From: Eubacteriales bacterium
GTDB taxonomy: Bacteria; Bacillota; Clostridia; Christensenellales; CAG-138
Reading direction: 5' to 3'
Assembly: GCA_030695285.1 (NCBI GenBank)
Contig: JAUYTF010000266.1
Span: forward strand, 1-11,563
Length of the DNA stretch: 11,563 bases
The notes below the pieces were generated by a model. That model worked only from the letters and a program-made list of their open reading frames with translations, had not been told where the DNA came from and searched no databases. A program made the translations under genes and the position numbers. The first letter of the stretch is position 1, and each line of letters starts with the position of its first letter. Shown piece by piece: positions 1-6,833 of this stretch.

Positions 1-375
1 ATGCGCATCGGCGAATGCGAAATATTCGGGCCTGTGCTCTGTATCAAGCGCGTACAGAATTTTAAAGAGGGGCTCGCGCTCATGAACGAGAGCGAGTTTG
101 CAAACGGCTCGGTGATCTTCACACAAAACGGCTACTATGCGCGGGAGTTTTCCAAACGGACACACGGCGGCATGGTTGGGGTCAACGTCGGCATCCCCGT
201 TCCGGCGGGCATGTTCCCGTTCTCCGGACACAAAAACTCGTTCTTTGGCGATCTGCATGTGCTTGGCAAGGACGGTTTGCGATTCTACACGGAGTCCAAG
301 GTGGTCACCACGCGCTGGTTTGACGAGGACGAGCGCAAGCGCTCCAGCGTCGGCACGTGGGACGGCGCGCTGTAA
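1..375 (+). CDS. mmsA: CoA-acylating methylmalonate-semialdehyde dehydrogenase, C-terminal part (5' end outside window)
   Basis: This is the last ~124 residues of an aldehyde dehydrogenase-superfamily protein. The family oxidises malonate or methylmalonate semialdehyde with NAD+ and CoA to acetyl-CoA or propionyl-CoA in the cytosol, at the end of inositol or valine catabolism. The fragment shows the ALDH motif EIFGPVL (residues 8-14 of the fragment), whose Glu contacts the cofactor. It also has the MMSDH-typical stretches GVNVGIPVP and FPFSGHKNSFFGDLH, and the C-terminal YTESKVVTTRWF. The family is about 490 residues long and the catalytic Cys lies upstream, so the ATG at base 1 is almost certainly an internal Met. 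The stop is TAA, 56 bp before the ThDP enzyme gene, which suggests one operon. In B. subtilis the equivalent gene is iolA. Family assignment is firm; the pathway is inferred from neighbours. Confidence 0.9.
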   Translation: MRIGECEIFGPVLCIKRVQNFKEGLALMNESEFANGSVIFTQNGYYAREFSKRTHGGMVGVNVGIPVPAGMFPFSGHKNSFFGDLHVLGKDGLRFYTESKVVTTRWFDEDERKRSSVGTWDGAL

Positions 376-431
376 CAACACAATCCGCATCGACAGGACG
401 GCGCCGCGAGATCGGCGGGAGGTGAAAAGCA

Positions 432-2228
432 ATGAAACGCACAGGCGGACAGATCATCACGGACTATTTGGTGCATGAAGGTGTGCCTTATGCGCTCGGC
501 ATCCCCGGGCACGGCATACTCGGCTTCTTCGACGCGCTGCGTGAAAGCGACACTGCAGGGAAGATCAAATACATACAGGTCAAGCACGAGCAGGCAGCCG
601 TACATATGGCGGACGGGTATTTCCGTGTCAAGGGCGAACCGCTGGCAGTGTTTACCTCCATCGGCCCCGGCGCGCTGAATACCGCGATCGGCCTCGGCAC
701 AGCATATGTGGACTCCACGGCGGTGCTGCAATTCTCGGGCGACACGCATGTGCAGATGAAGGGCGTTGGCGTGCTGCAGGAGATCGAGCGGTATCAGGAC
801 TCCCACTTCATTCGCGCATTGGAGCCGCTTTGCAAGCGCGTCTGGCGCGCGGAGTCGGCGGGGCAGTTGCCGCGCATCCTGCAAAGGTGCTTTAACCAGA
901 TGCTCACGGGCAGAAAAGGCCCGGTCGTGGTCGCGCTGCCGATGAATGTGCAAGCGGAGGCGGTCGAGGTTTCCGAAATCGCGCCGGAACAGCACCGCGC
1001 GCACGCGGCTCCCGCGGGAGACGAGCACGCGATTCGCGAGGCAGTCTCGCTCCTGCGGGAGGCCAGACGCCCCGTCATCCTGCTCGGCGGCGCTGCGCTG
1101 CGCACAGGGGATACAGAGCTGTTTGTGCGCCTTGCGGAGACGCTGGGCGCGGCGGTGGTTACCACCATGGCGGGCAAGAGCGCGTTTCCGGAGGACCATT
1201 TGCTCTACGGATTCCATACGGGATCGAAAGGCACGCCGCCGGGATTGCACCTGACCAGCACCGCAGACGTGATCCTCGCGCTCGGCGCGCGCTTTGCGGA
1301 CGAGACCACGTGCTCCTACCGCGAAGGGGTCGCGTTCTCGATTCCGAAGACGCGGTTGATCCATGTGGACATCGACGCGGGCGAGATCGGCAAAAACTAT
1401 CCCTGCGAGGTAGGCATACTCGGGGATCTTTCACAGGTTTCGCGCCAGATTCTCGCGGTGTACGGCGCGCCGAGGGATTGGAAAAGCGGCGCATATGCGC
1501 GCGAGATCGAGAGAGAATGCGCCAAGTGGCGTGAGACAATCGTAAAAAATCGCGAGCGGACATTCGAGAAGATTACGGTTTCGCAGCTCATCGGCGAGCT
1601 GGAAGCCTGCCTGCCGGAAAACACGATCATCGTAACCTCCTCCGGCAACACGCAGGCGCAGCTTTTTCAGGAATATGCGTTTTGCCGCGGGCAAAGTCAT
1701 CTCACGACGGGTGGATTTTCGACGATGGGATGGGCATTTCCCGCCGCGCTCGGCGCAAAGCTTGCCGCGCCGGAACGCCCGGTCGTGTGTCTGCTCGGCG
1801 ACGGGGATTTCATGATGACCATGCAGGAGCTCGCCACGATGGCGCAGTACGATATTCCTGTTGTGATCGTGCTTGCCAACAACCGCTGCTGGATGGCGAT
1901 TGAGGATCTGCAGCGCGGTGTGCTGGGTGAAGAGCATGCCTTTGGCAACCGCTTTACGCGTGACGAAGAGCCGTATTCGCCGAACTTTGCGCAGATTGCG
2001 CGGAGCTTTGGCATCGCGGCTGAGAAGATCTCCGCGCGCGGCAGCATTGCGGTCGCGATGAATCGCGCGCTTGATTCCGCCAAGCCCGCTCTGATCGAAG
2101 TGGACGTTTACGACCAATATCCAGAATCCGGCGGCGCTGCCTATGGCTGGTGGGATGTTCCGATTCCGGCGCACATGCACGCACGGCGCGCGCAATACGA
2201 GCGTGAAATGGCCGAAGAGACGGTATAG
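432..2228 (+). CDS. ThDP-dependent enzyme of the acetolactate synthase / IolD superfamily
   Basis: A 598-residue thiamine-diphosphate enzyme, cytosolic. The three-domain order is visible. The N-terminal Pyr domain carries the catalytic Glu in KHEQAAVHMADGY (Glu53). A central domain spans about 195-345. The C-terminal PP domain has the Mg/ThDP motif GDGDF (456-460) ending in the NN at 483-484. The ending with GWWDVPIP (572-579) followed by a basic RRAQYE segment recalls IolD, the trihydroxycyclohexane-1,2-dione hydrolase, and related decarboxylase-like enzymes. It is shorter than typical IolD (about 640 residues), and the GIPGHGILGFFDAL start is closer to acetolactate synthase-like proteins. 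The start ATG has an upstream GGGAGGTG. It sits between an MMSDH gene and a sugar isomerase gene, so a C-C cleaving or forming step in polyol or inositol-like catabolism is likely. Acetolactate synthase or another 2-oxoacid enzyme cannot be excluded. Confidence 0.8.
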   Translation: MKRTGGQIITDYLVHEGVPYALGIPGHGILGFFDALRESDTAGKIKYIQVKHEQAAVHMADGYFRVKGEPLAVFTSIGPGALNTAIGLGTAYVDSTAVLQFSGDTHVQMKGVGVLQEIERYQDSHFIRALEPLCKRVWRAESAGQLPRILQRCFNQMLTGRKGPVVVALPMNVQAEAVEVSEIAPEQHRAHAAPAGDEHAIREAVSLLREARRPVILLGGAALRTGDTELFVRLAETLGAAVVTTMAGKSAFPEDHLLYGFHTGSKGTPPGLHLTSTADVILALGARFADETTCSYREGVAFSIPKTRLIHVDIDAGEIGKNYPCEVGILGDLSQVSRQILAVYGAPRDWKSGAYAREIERECAKWRETIVKNRERTFEKITVSQLIGELEACLPENTIIVTSSGNTQAQLFQEYAFCRGQSHLTTGGFSTMGWAFPAALGAKLAAPERPVVCLLGDGDFMMTMQELATMAQYDIPVVIVLANNRCWMAIEDLQRGVLGEEHAFGNRFTRDEEPYSPNFAQIARSFGIAAEKISARGSIAVAMNRALDSAKPALIEVDVYDQYPESGGAAYGWWDVPIPAHMHARRAQYEREMAEETV

Positions 2229-2238
2229 GAGGCTTACT

Positions 2239-2874
2239 ATGCGGATTGCGGTTCTCAACGAAGTCAGCACGCGGGCAAAGAATGCGGACATCCTTGTCGC
2301 GCTCGAAGAGCACGCGGAACACGAGGTATATAACGCCGGCATACGCGCGGAAGGAGACGGGCCGGAGCTGACGTATATTCACACGGGGCTGATGGCAGCG
2401 GTGCTGCTCAACAGCGGCGCGTGCGATTTTATCGTCGGCGGCTGCGGCACGGGGCAGGGGTTTCTCAACAGCGTGATGCAATATCCGTCTGTTTGTTGCG
2501 GGCTGATCATCGATCCGCTCGATGCCTGGCTGTTTTCGCAGATCAACGCGGGCAACTGCATCTCCCTCGCGCTCAACAAGGGCTACGGATGGGCGGGCGA
2601 ACGGAACCTGAAGCTACTTTTTCGCGAACTCTTTCGCGATACGCCGGGCGCGGGCTACCCGCCGCAGCGCAGCGAAAGCCAGGCGCAGAGCAGGGAGCGC
2701 CTGCGGGCGATCTCCCGTGCCGCGCACCGGCCGTTTATCGAGATATTCCGGTCGCTGGATTTGGAGATCGTGCGCCCGCTCAAAGAGTGTGTAGAGTTTC
2801 TTGATCTACTGCGCGGACAGTCAGGCGATGCTGAGACGGCACAGCAGATCATCCGCATGATCGAAAGCCTGTGA
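2239..2874 (+). CDS. RpiB/LacA/LacB-family isomerase, divergent
   Basis: A 211-residue protein of the RpiB/LacAB fold, whose members interconvert aldose and ketose (phosphate) sugars through a catalytic Cys. The signature GGCGTGQG is at residues 67-74 and its Cys69 matches the RpiB active-site Cys. Two things differ from classical RpiB (about 150 residues). The N-terminal DHAG-type motif with the ring-opening His is replaced by NEVS (7-10). There is also a C-terminal extension of about 60 residues (from ~140), rich in Arg and Glu and probably helical. The chosen ATG follows GGAGG that overlaps the preceding TAG (2227-2232), giving a 10-bp gap to the ThDP gene. The longer in-frame extension upstream lies inside that gene and is rejected. 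The substrate is unknown; a sugar acid or 5-deoxyglucuronate-like intermediate would fit the neighbours. Confidence 0.78.
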   Translation: MRIAVLNEVSTRAKNADILVALEEHAEHEVYNAGIRAEGDGPELTYIHTGLMAAVLLNSGACDFIVGGCGTGQGFLNSVMQYPSVCCGLIIDPLDAWLFSQINAGNCISLALNKGYGWAGERNLKLLFRELFRDTPGAGYPPQRSESQAQSRERLRAISRAAHRPFIEIFRSLDLEIVRPLKECVEFLDLLRGQSGDAETAQQIIRMIESL

Positions 2875-2898
2875 AAACGGGCAGGGAGGAGGAATCGC

Positions 2899-3648
2899 AT
2901 GGTACAGTCGCTTGACCGTGGTATTCAGATTCTCTTGATACTCGCCGAGCACAACAGCGCCAGCATCACGGAGCTTGCCGAGGCGCTCGGCGTGGACAAG
3001 AGCACCGCTTCGCGCCTGGCCGAGACGCTCCGTCAGCGTGACATGGTGCGCGTTGACCCCGAGACGAAGAAGTTCCGGCTGGGATTTCGCATTCTGCACC
3101 TCGGCGAGGCGCTCAAGGACAACCTCAACGTGATCGCCATCGCGCGGCCGATGTTGCTTTCGCTCAGCGCGCAGATCAACGAGAGCGTGCATTTCTGCGC
3201 ATATAACAACAACAGCGTCTACGTGATGGATCAGGTGCGCTCAAGCAAAAACTATGCGCTCTCGGCCGCCGTGGGCATGATCGAACCGCTCCACTGCTCC
3301 TCCGTCGGCAAGTGCATCCTCGCATACCGGCGGCCTGAGACCATCCGCGCGCTGCTGGAGGACTACACCTTCACGAAATACACGGAGAAGACCATCGTCT
3401 CAAAGGAGGCGCTACTTGCGCATCTGGAAACCATTCGGCAGGCGGGCTACGCGCTGGACGACGAGGAGATGGCGCCGGGCGTGCTCTGCATCGCTGTTCC
3501 GGTGTACAATTATCGCAACAGCGTGCGATACAGCATCGGCGTTTCCGGCCCGAAAGGGAATTTCAACGCCGCCATGATCGAATCCTACGTCAAGCGCATG
3601 GCGGAGACCACTCGAAAACTCAGCGCGGCCATCGGAAGTACGCGCTGA
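2899..3648 (+). CDS. IclR-family transcriptional regulator
   Basis: A 249-residue cytosolic regulator with the two IclR domains. A winged helix-turn-helix at about 5-62 contains SITELAEALGVDKSTASRL (22-40). A GAF-like effector domain follows from about 75 to 245, with the family signature LHCSSVGKCILA (131-142) and GYALDDEE...GVLCIAVPV (183-202). The ATG is preceded by GGGAGGAGG at good spacing and lies 24 bp after the isomerase stop, so it is probably co-transcribed with the catabolic genes. IclR proteins usually sense a small organic acid or sugar acid of the local pathway and bind a palindromic operator as dimers or tetramers. Here it most likely controls the module starting upstream of the window and perhaps the oxidoreductase gene downstream. 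Effector and mode (activator or repressor) cannot be told. Confidence 0.93.
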   Translation: MVQSLDRGIQILLILAEHNSASITELAEALGVDKSTASRLAETLRQRDMVRVDPETKKFRLGFRILHLGEALKDNLNVIAIARPMLLSLSAQINESVHFCAYNNNSVYVMDQVRSSKNYALSAAVGMIEPLHCSSVGKCILAYRRPETIRALLEDYTFTKYTEKTIVSKEALLAHLETIRQAGYALDDEEMAPGVLCIAVPVYNYRNSVRYSIGVSGPKGNFNAAMIESYVKRMAETTRKLSAAIGSTR

Positions 3649-3755
3649 AACCACACATCTGAACGAACTAAACGAGGTAGCATTGAGAACAGATCCGGTA
3701 CACCCCGTCGAGCTGGTTTCTTTGTGATTTTGAAACATCCGAATCGAGGTGCCAT

Positions 3756-4958
3756 ATGGAACAGATGAAGTTTGTACTAATCGGTTGTGGCCGCATTGCG
3801 ACGCTGCATGTCGCAGGGTATCAAAACCGCGCGGATGCTGTGCTGTGGGGCGTGTATGATAAGAATCCGCAGACAGCAAGACGATTTGCGACAGAACACA
3901 ACATCCCGATGATTTACGACTCGTATGAGGCGGTCTTGTTGGATCAGGAGGTCACGGGCGTCGAGCTGCTGGTGCCGCACCATCTGCATTGTGAGATGAC
4001 GATAGCTGCCTGCCGCGCGAAAAAGCACGTATCCGTGCAAAAGCCCATGGCGCTGTGCCTTTCCGAGTGCGACGAGATGATATTAGCCGCAAAGCAGAAT
4101 GGCGTCGTGCTTAAAGTATTTGAAAATTTTGTGCACTACCCGCCGTATCTGCAGCTCAAGGAGATGATTCGAAACGGCGAGATCGGCGCGATTCTCGGCG
4201 TGCGGTATAAGATGTGCAACGCGTCGCTCTACTCCGAGAACCAGCCCGGCGCGGATGCGCGCGCAAAGATGGCTGGCCTGGAGAAGACTGCGAAGTGCCC
4301 GCACACCGGCTGGAAGGTTGACCCGGCCAGCTGGCTCTGGCGGCTCAATGATTCCCTCTGCGGCGGCGGGCCCGCGGTGTTTGACGACGGGTATCATAAG
4401 TTCTCGCTGTTTATGGATCTTGGCGGCGAAGTTGAAAAGGTTTGTGCCTGGATTGATGAAACGCCTGCTCTGCCGGGCGTGATGCAGGATATGCCGGCTG
4501 TGATCATGTGGAAGTACAAGGACAAAAAGGTGTATGGCGTTTGGGATGTCACCTCCGCGCCCGACCTTTATGTCAAGGGCAAATACTATACCTGCGACGA
4601 ACGGCTGGAGGTTACGGGTACCCGCGGCGTGCTCTGGCTCACGCGCTGCACGGCGGAGATGCTGGAGACAATCGCGCCGGTCGTGCTATACCGGGACGGC
4701 AAGCTCACGGAGTTCTGGGATACGCCGAGCGACTGGCAAGATTCGTTCATCCGCTCGACGCACGATTTCATCGAGGCGATCCGCTACGGGCGGGAGCCCG
4801 TCCTTTCCGGCGAACGCGGACGGGAGGTGCTGGCGTTTGCGCTTGCGGCACTCGCCTCATCCGAGCAGAAGAAGGAGATCTATATCGATAAAATGCTTGA
4901 CCGCAAAAAGAAGAAACCGCGCGGCATACTCTCGATCTTTTTCAGGAAACAAAAGTAA
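3756..4958 (+). CDS. Gfo/Idh/MocA-family NAD(P)-dependent oxidoreductase
   Basis: A 400-residue oxidoreductase. The Rossmann domain starts with VLIGCGRIATLH (7-18, glycine motif GCGRIA). The usual EKP motif is present as QKP at 95-97 (HVSVQKPMAL), keeping the catalytic Lys96. The C-terminal alpha/beta domain carries GGGPAVFDDGYHK (203-215), whose Asp and His214 match the family's second catalytic motif. Members oxidise or reduce a hydroxyl of a sugar, inositol or sugar derivative; the inositol dehydrogenase IolG belongs here. The gene starts 107 bp after the IclR gene with GAGGTG ahead of the ATG. The last ~20 residues are strongly basic (KKKKPRG, then ILSIFFRKQK), a tail not typical of the family. 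It probably belongs to the same catabolic module; substrate unknown. Confidence 0.9.
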   Translation: MEQMKFVLIGCGRIATLHVAGYQNRADAVLWGVYDKNPQTARRFATEHNIPMIYDSYEAVLLDQEVTGVELLVPHHLHCEMTIAACRAKKHVSVQKPMALCLSECDEMILAAKQNGVVLKVFENFVHYPPYLQLKEMIRNGEIGAILGVRYKMCNASLYSENQPGADARAKMAGLEKTAKCPHTGWKVDPASWLWRLNDSLCGGGPAVFDDGYHKFSLFMDLGGEVEKVCAWIDETPALPGVMQDMPAVIMWKYKDKKVYGVWDVTSAPDLYVKGKYYTCDERLEVTGTRGVLWLTRCTAEMLETIAPVVLYRDGKLTEFWDTPSDWQDSFIRSTHDFIEAIRYGREPVLSGERGREVLAFALAALASSEQKKEIYIDKMLDRKKKKPRGILSIFFRKQK

Positions 4959-5342
4959 CGGCGCAAGAGATCAACAAAAGGGGAGTTGCATATCTTCGAA
5001 ATACACAAGCACAACTACACTACGCGTTTGTTGAAAGGGGATTTACATATTAGAGATGAAAGGGACACTTCAACAAAAGCTCTGTTTACGGCTTACCCTG
5101 CTTCACAACTCTCAATGCAAAACACCCCCAAAGTTATTTACGGTTTATCATACTGTCTAACTTTAGGGGTGCAGTTCACAGTCCCGACGCCTTTTTCATC
5201 GCTTCATCGTCACTGCAACCTTGAGATAGCGTTGCTGTTCCGGCGGTTTCGCTCCTCGAATCGGCAATGAATCCGCTCAGCCTGTACTCACCGCATTTTT
5301 GAAACACACTCTGATCATTCGCAATAAAACTTAAGCGATCGG
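4959..5342. other. Intergenic junction between convergent genes, no convincing gene
   Basis: These 384 bases separate the plus-strand oxidoreductase gene from the minus-strand phosphorylase gene. An open frame from a TTG at 4986 (94 codons) has a GGGGAG ahead of it, but its product resembles nothing I recognise. It also runs through a palindrome that looks like an insertion-sequence end, so I do not call it. Besides that palindrome (5122-5178), I see no promoter of good quality. The first convincing terminator for the upstream gene is only at 5345-5368. The stretch is lower in GC than the genes to its left. Confidence 0.6.
5122..5178. repeat. Long imperfect palindrome, possible IS3/IS150-type terminal remnant
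   Basis: Arms 5122-5136 and 5158-5172 pair over 13 of 15 positions (mismatches at 5129/5165 and at the outer end), with a 21-base loop. On the minus strand the outer sequence reads TGAACTGCACCCC, then TAAAGTTAGACAG. From memory this is the style of terminal inverted repeat seen in IS3-family (IS150 group) elements. No transposase fragment is visible beside it, so at most a remnant or solo end remains. Read on the minus strand the second arm is followed by TTTT, so the stem could also work as a weak terminator for the phosphorylase transcript. The hairpin is directly seen; the IS origin is inference without a search. Confidence 0.4.
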
Positions 5343-6800
5343 CTACAGAACGAGCCGTTCTGTTTTTTCACCCTTGCTGTAGCTCACGAGAGCAGTTTTC
5401 GTGAGCAGGTTGATGTGAAGACTGCTCATTTCGGCGCTGTTTGTCCAGATGAGGGTCAGTTCGCTTTCGCTTACGGACTCCACTGCGAACGTCCCTTGAA
5501 AGCTCGGATGTCCGTTCCGAAACCGGATGAGGCGGATGAGACGCTTTACAACATCGCGTTCGAGCGCCGCGTTCACCTCGTCGACAGAGTAATTATAGCG
5601 ATTGATTTCGCGGCCATCTCCGGACTGCGCTGCGCACTGATACTGATTCGTGCCCGCAAGTAATCCCACATAGTATACCTGCGGGACGCCAGGCGTGAAC
5701 AACTGTATCGCTCTGGCGATGATATAATCATCGTCGTTTTCATTTAACACGGAATAAATCGTGCCTCGAATCTGGTGCACATCAAAGCCGTTGGCGCTTT
5801 TATGTGAGTTTGAATATACTTTGCTGACATTACAACCCCGGCTTAAACAGATGTCTACGATTTTTTGCGCGGCGTCAGGATCGACCAGCCCGTTTAAATC
5901 GGGCATGATCGGCAACCCGTCATGGCAGTCCAGCATCGTGACCTGATTCGCCGGGCGTTCGGTCAAATATCGAGCAAGAGAATCGAATCGCACGAGCATG
6001 ATCGCTTCGACGATTCGATAAGGCAGGATGAAGTCGTAGATCCAGTATCCTCTGGACGCAAGCGCATACTGGAAGTGATAATCGGCATGCACCTCCGGTA
6101 GAAGCGTGAGATGGTATTTTTCGGCCAAGGCGGAGATCCAATCCAGAAACTCATAGATTTCCGGTTCCAGAAAGAAACAGGAGGTGCCGGCTTTTTTATT
6201 CACATACCCGACCGCGTCCAGACGCACGGTTTTTACGCCTGATTCGCTGAAGTTGCGTAACACATCTTCGAACATCTTCTTTGCAATATCCGAGTGGATA
6301 TCGACGTCGATCTGCTCGGAAGGGTCTGTTTTGCCAAAGGTCGTCCAGACACGTACCGGACCGTGACCCTTGCGCTGGTATTCGGAGTAAGGTAGCGTGC
6401 GCCTTAAGAAAATGCGATCGATGTCGCTTTGAACCGGGACGCCGTCACTCCAAACTTTGGAAAGGGTGATAAACAAGTCCGCATACGCCGAATCCGGGCC
6501 TTTCTTGAGATAGTCCTGAAATTGCTCGGATTGTCTGGAGATATGGTTCACCATCAGATCGACCAAGATATCGTGGCTTCGGCCGATCGACTCCAGATCG
6601 CTCCACTCACCGAATGCAGGGTCGATTTCAAGATAGGTCAGCGGCGCAAATCCTCTGTCTCCCGACGAGGGGAACGGGGGAAGTATGTGGACACCGCCAT
6701 CAAAAAGGCCGCTCAACGGACCTTCCAGAACGTTTCTGAGCTCCTTCAGGCTACGCCCTAACGAATTCGGATATGTGATGAGCTGCACTTTGTTTTTCAC
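5343..6800 (-). CDS. gtfA: GH13_18 phosphorylase: sucrose 6F-phosphate phosphorylase (or sucrose phosphorylase)
   Basis: A 485-residue cytosolic retaining glycoside phosphorylase, full length for the family and closely similar to Bifidobacterium sucrose phosphorylase from MKNKVQLITY onward. Visible catalytic residues are Asp195 (nucleophile, in TVRLDAVGY), Glu236 (acid/base, in LLPEVHADY), Asp294 (stabiliser, in DCHDG) and Arg397 (in GREINR). It splits its alpha-glucoside with phosphate to glucose 1-phosphate plus acceptor. At the acceptor loops it has Arg133-Arg134 where the Bifidobacterium enzyme has Pro134-Arg135. It also has His342 (FDVHQ) where that enzyme has Tyr344. From memory both are marks of sucrose 6F-phosphate phosphorylases. 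The start is GTG at 6800 with AAAGGT upstream, 33 bp after the kinase stop, so the two form an operon. Glucosylglycerate or glucosylglycerol phosphorylase is less likely. Confidence 0.88.
   Translation of the reverse strand: MKNKVQLITYPNSLGRSLKELRNVLEGPLSGLFDGGVHILPPFPSSGDRGFAPLTYLEIDPAFGEWSDLESIGRSHDILVDLMVNHISRQSEQFQDYLKKGPDSAYADLFITLSKVWSDGVPVQSDIDRIFLRRTLPYSEYQRKGHGPVRVWTTFGKTDPSEQIDVDIHSDIAKKMFEDVLRNFSESGVKTVRLDAVGYVNKKAGTSCFFLEPEIYEFLDWISALAEKYHLTLLPEVHADYHFQYALASRGYWIYDFILPYRIVEAIMLVRFDSLARYLTERPANQVTMLDCHDGLPIMPDLNGLVDPDAAQKIVDICLSRGCNVSKVYSNSHKSANGFDVHQIRGTIYSVLNENDDDYIIARAIQLFTPGVPQVYYVGLLAGTNQYQCAAQSGDGREINRYNYSVDEVNAALERDVVKRLIRLIRFRNGHPSFQGTFAVESVSESELTLIWTNSAEMSSLHINLLTKTALVSYSKGEKTERLVL
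5345..5368 (+). terminator. Rho-independent terminator-like hairpin overlapping the convergent stop codon
   Basis: ACAGAACG (5345-5352) pairs perfectly with CGTTCTGT (5356-5363) around a 3-base loop, followed by five further Ts (5364-5368). Oriented for plus-strand transcription, it would stop read-through from the oxidoreductase gene before it becomes antisense to the phosphorylase gene. The hairpin lies within the last codons and stop of that minus-strand gene. Read on the minus strand the hairpin has no T tract after it. Confidence 0.55.
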
Positions 6801-6833
6801 AGTTTGACCTTTCCCGCAATGAACGGTAATTCG

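Noticed and set aside
285..1364. Long minus-strand open frame of 359 codons opposite the ThDP enzyme gene
   Set aside because: Antisense shadow in GC-rich DNA: Arg/Ala/His-rich, no domain, and the plus strand encodes a clear enzyme family.
1431..2342. Minus-strand open frame of 303 codons opposite the ThDP enzyme and isomerase genes
   Set aside because: Shadow of two well-supported plus-strand genes; composition is not protein-like.
3716..3736. GTTTC-N11-GAAAC inverted repeat just upstream of the oxidoreductase gene, considered as an IclR operator
   Set aside because: Only five-base arms with a long spacer and no second copy in the window; chance is a fair explanation.
4986..5270. 94-codon open frame from a TTG start with a GGGGAG ahead
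   Set aside because: No recognisable domain. It crosses the IS-like palindrome and has odd low-complexity composition; more likely non-coding.
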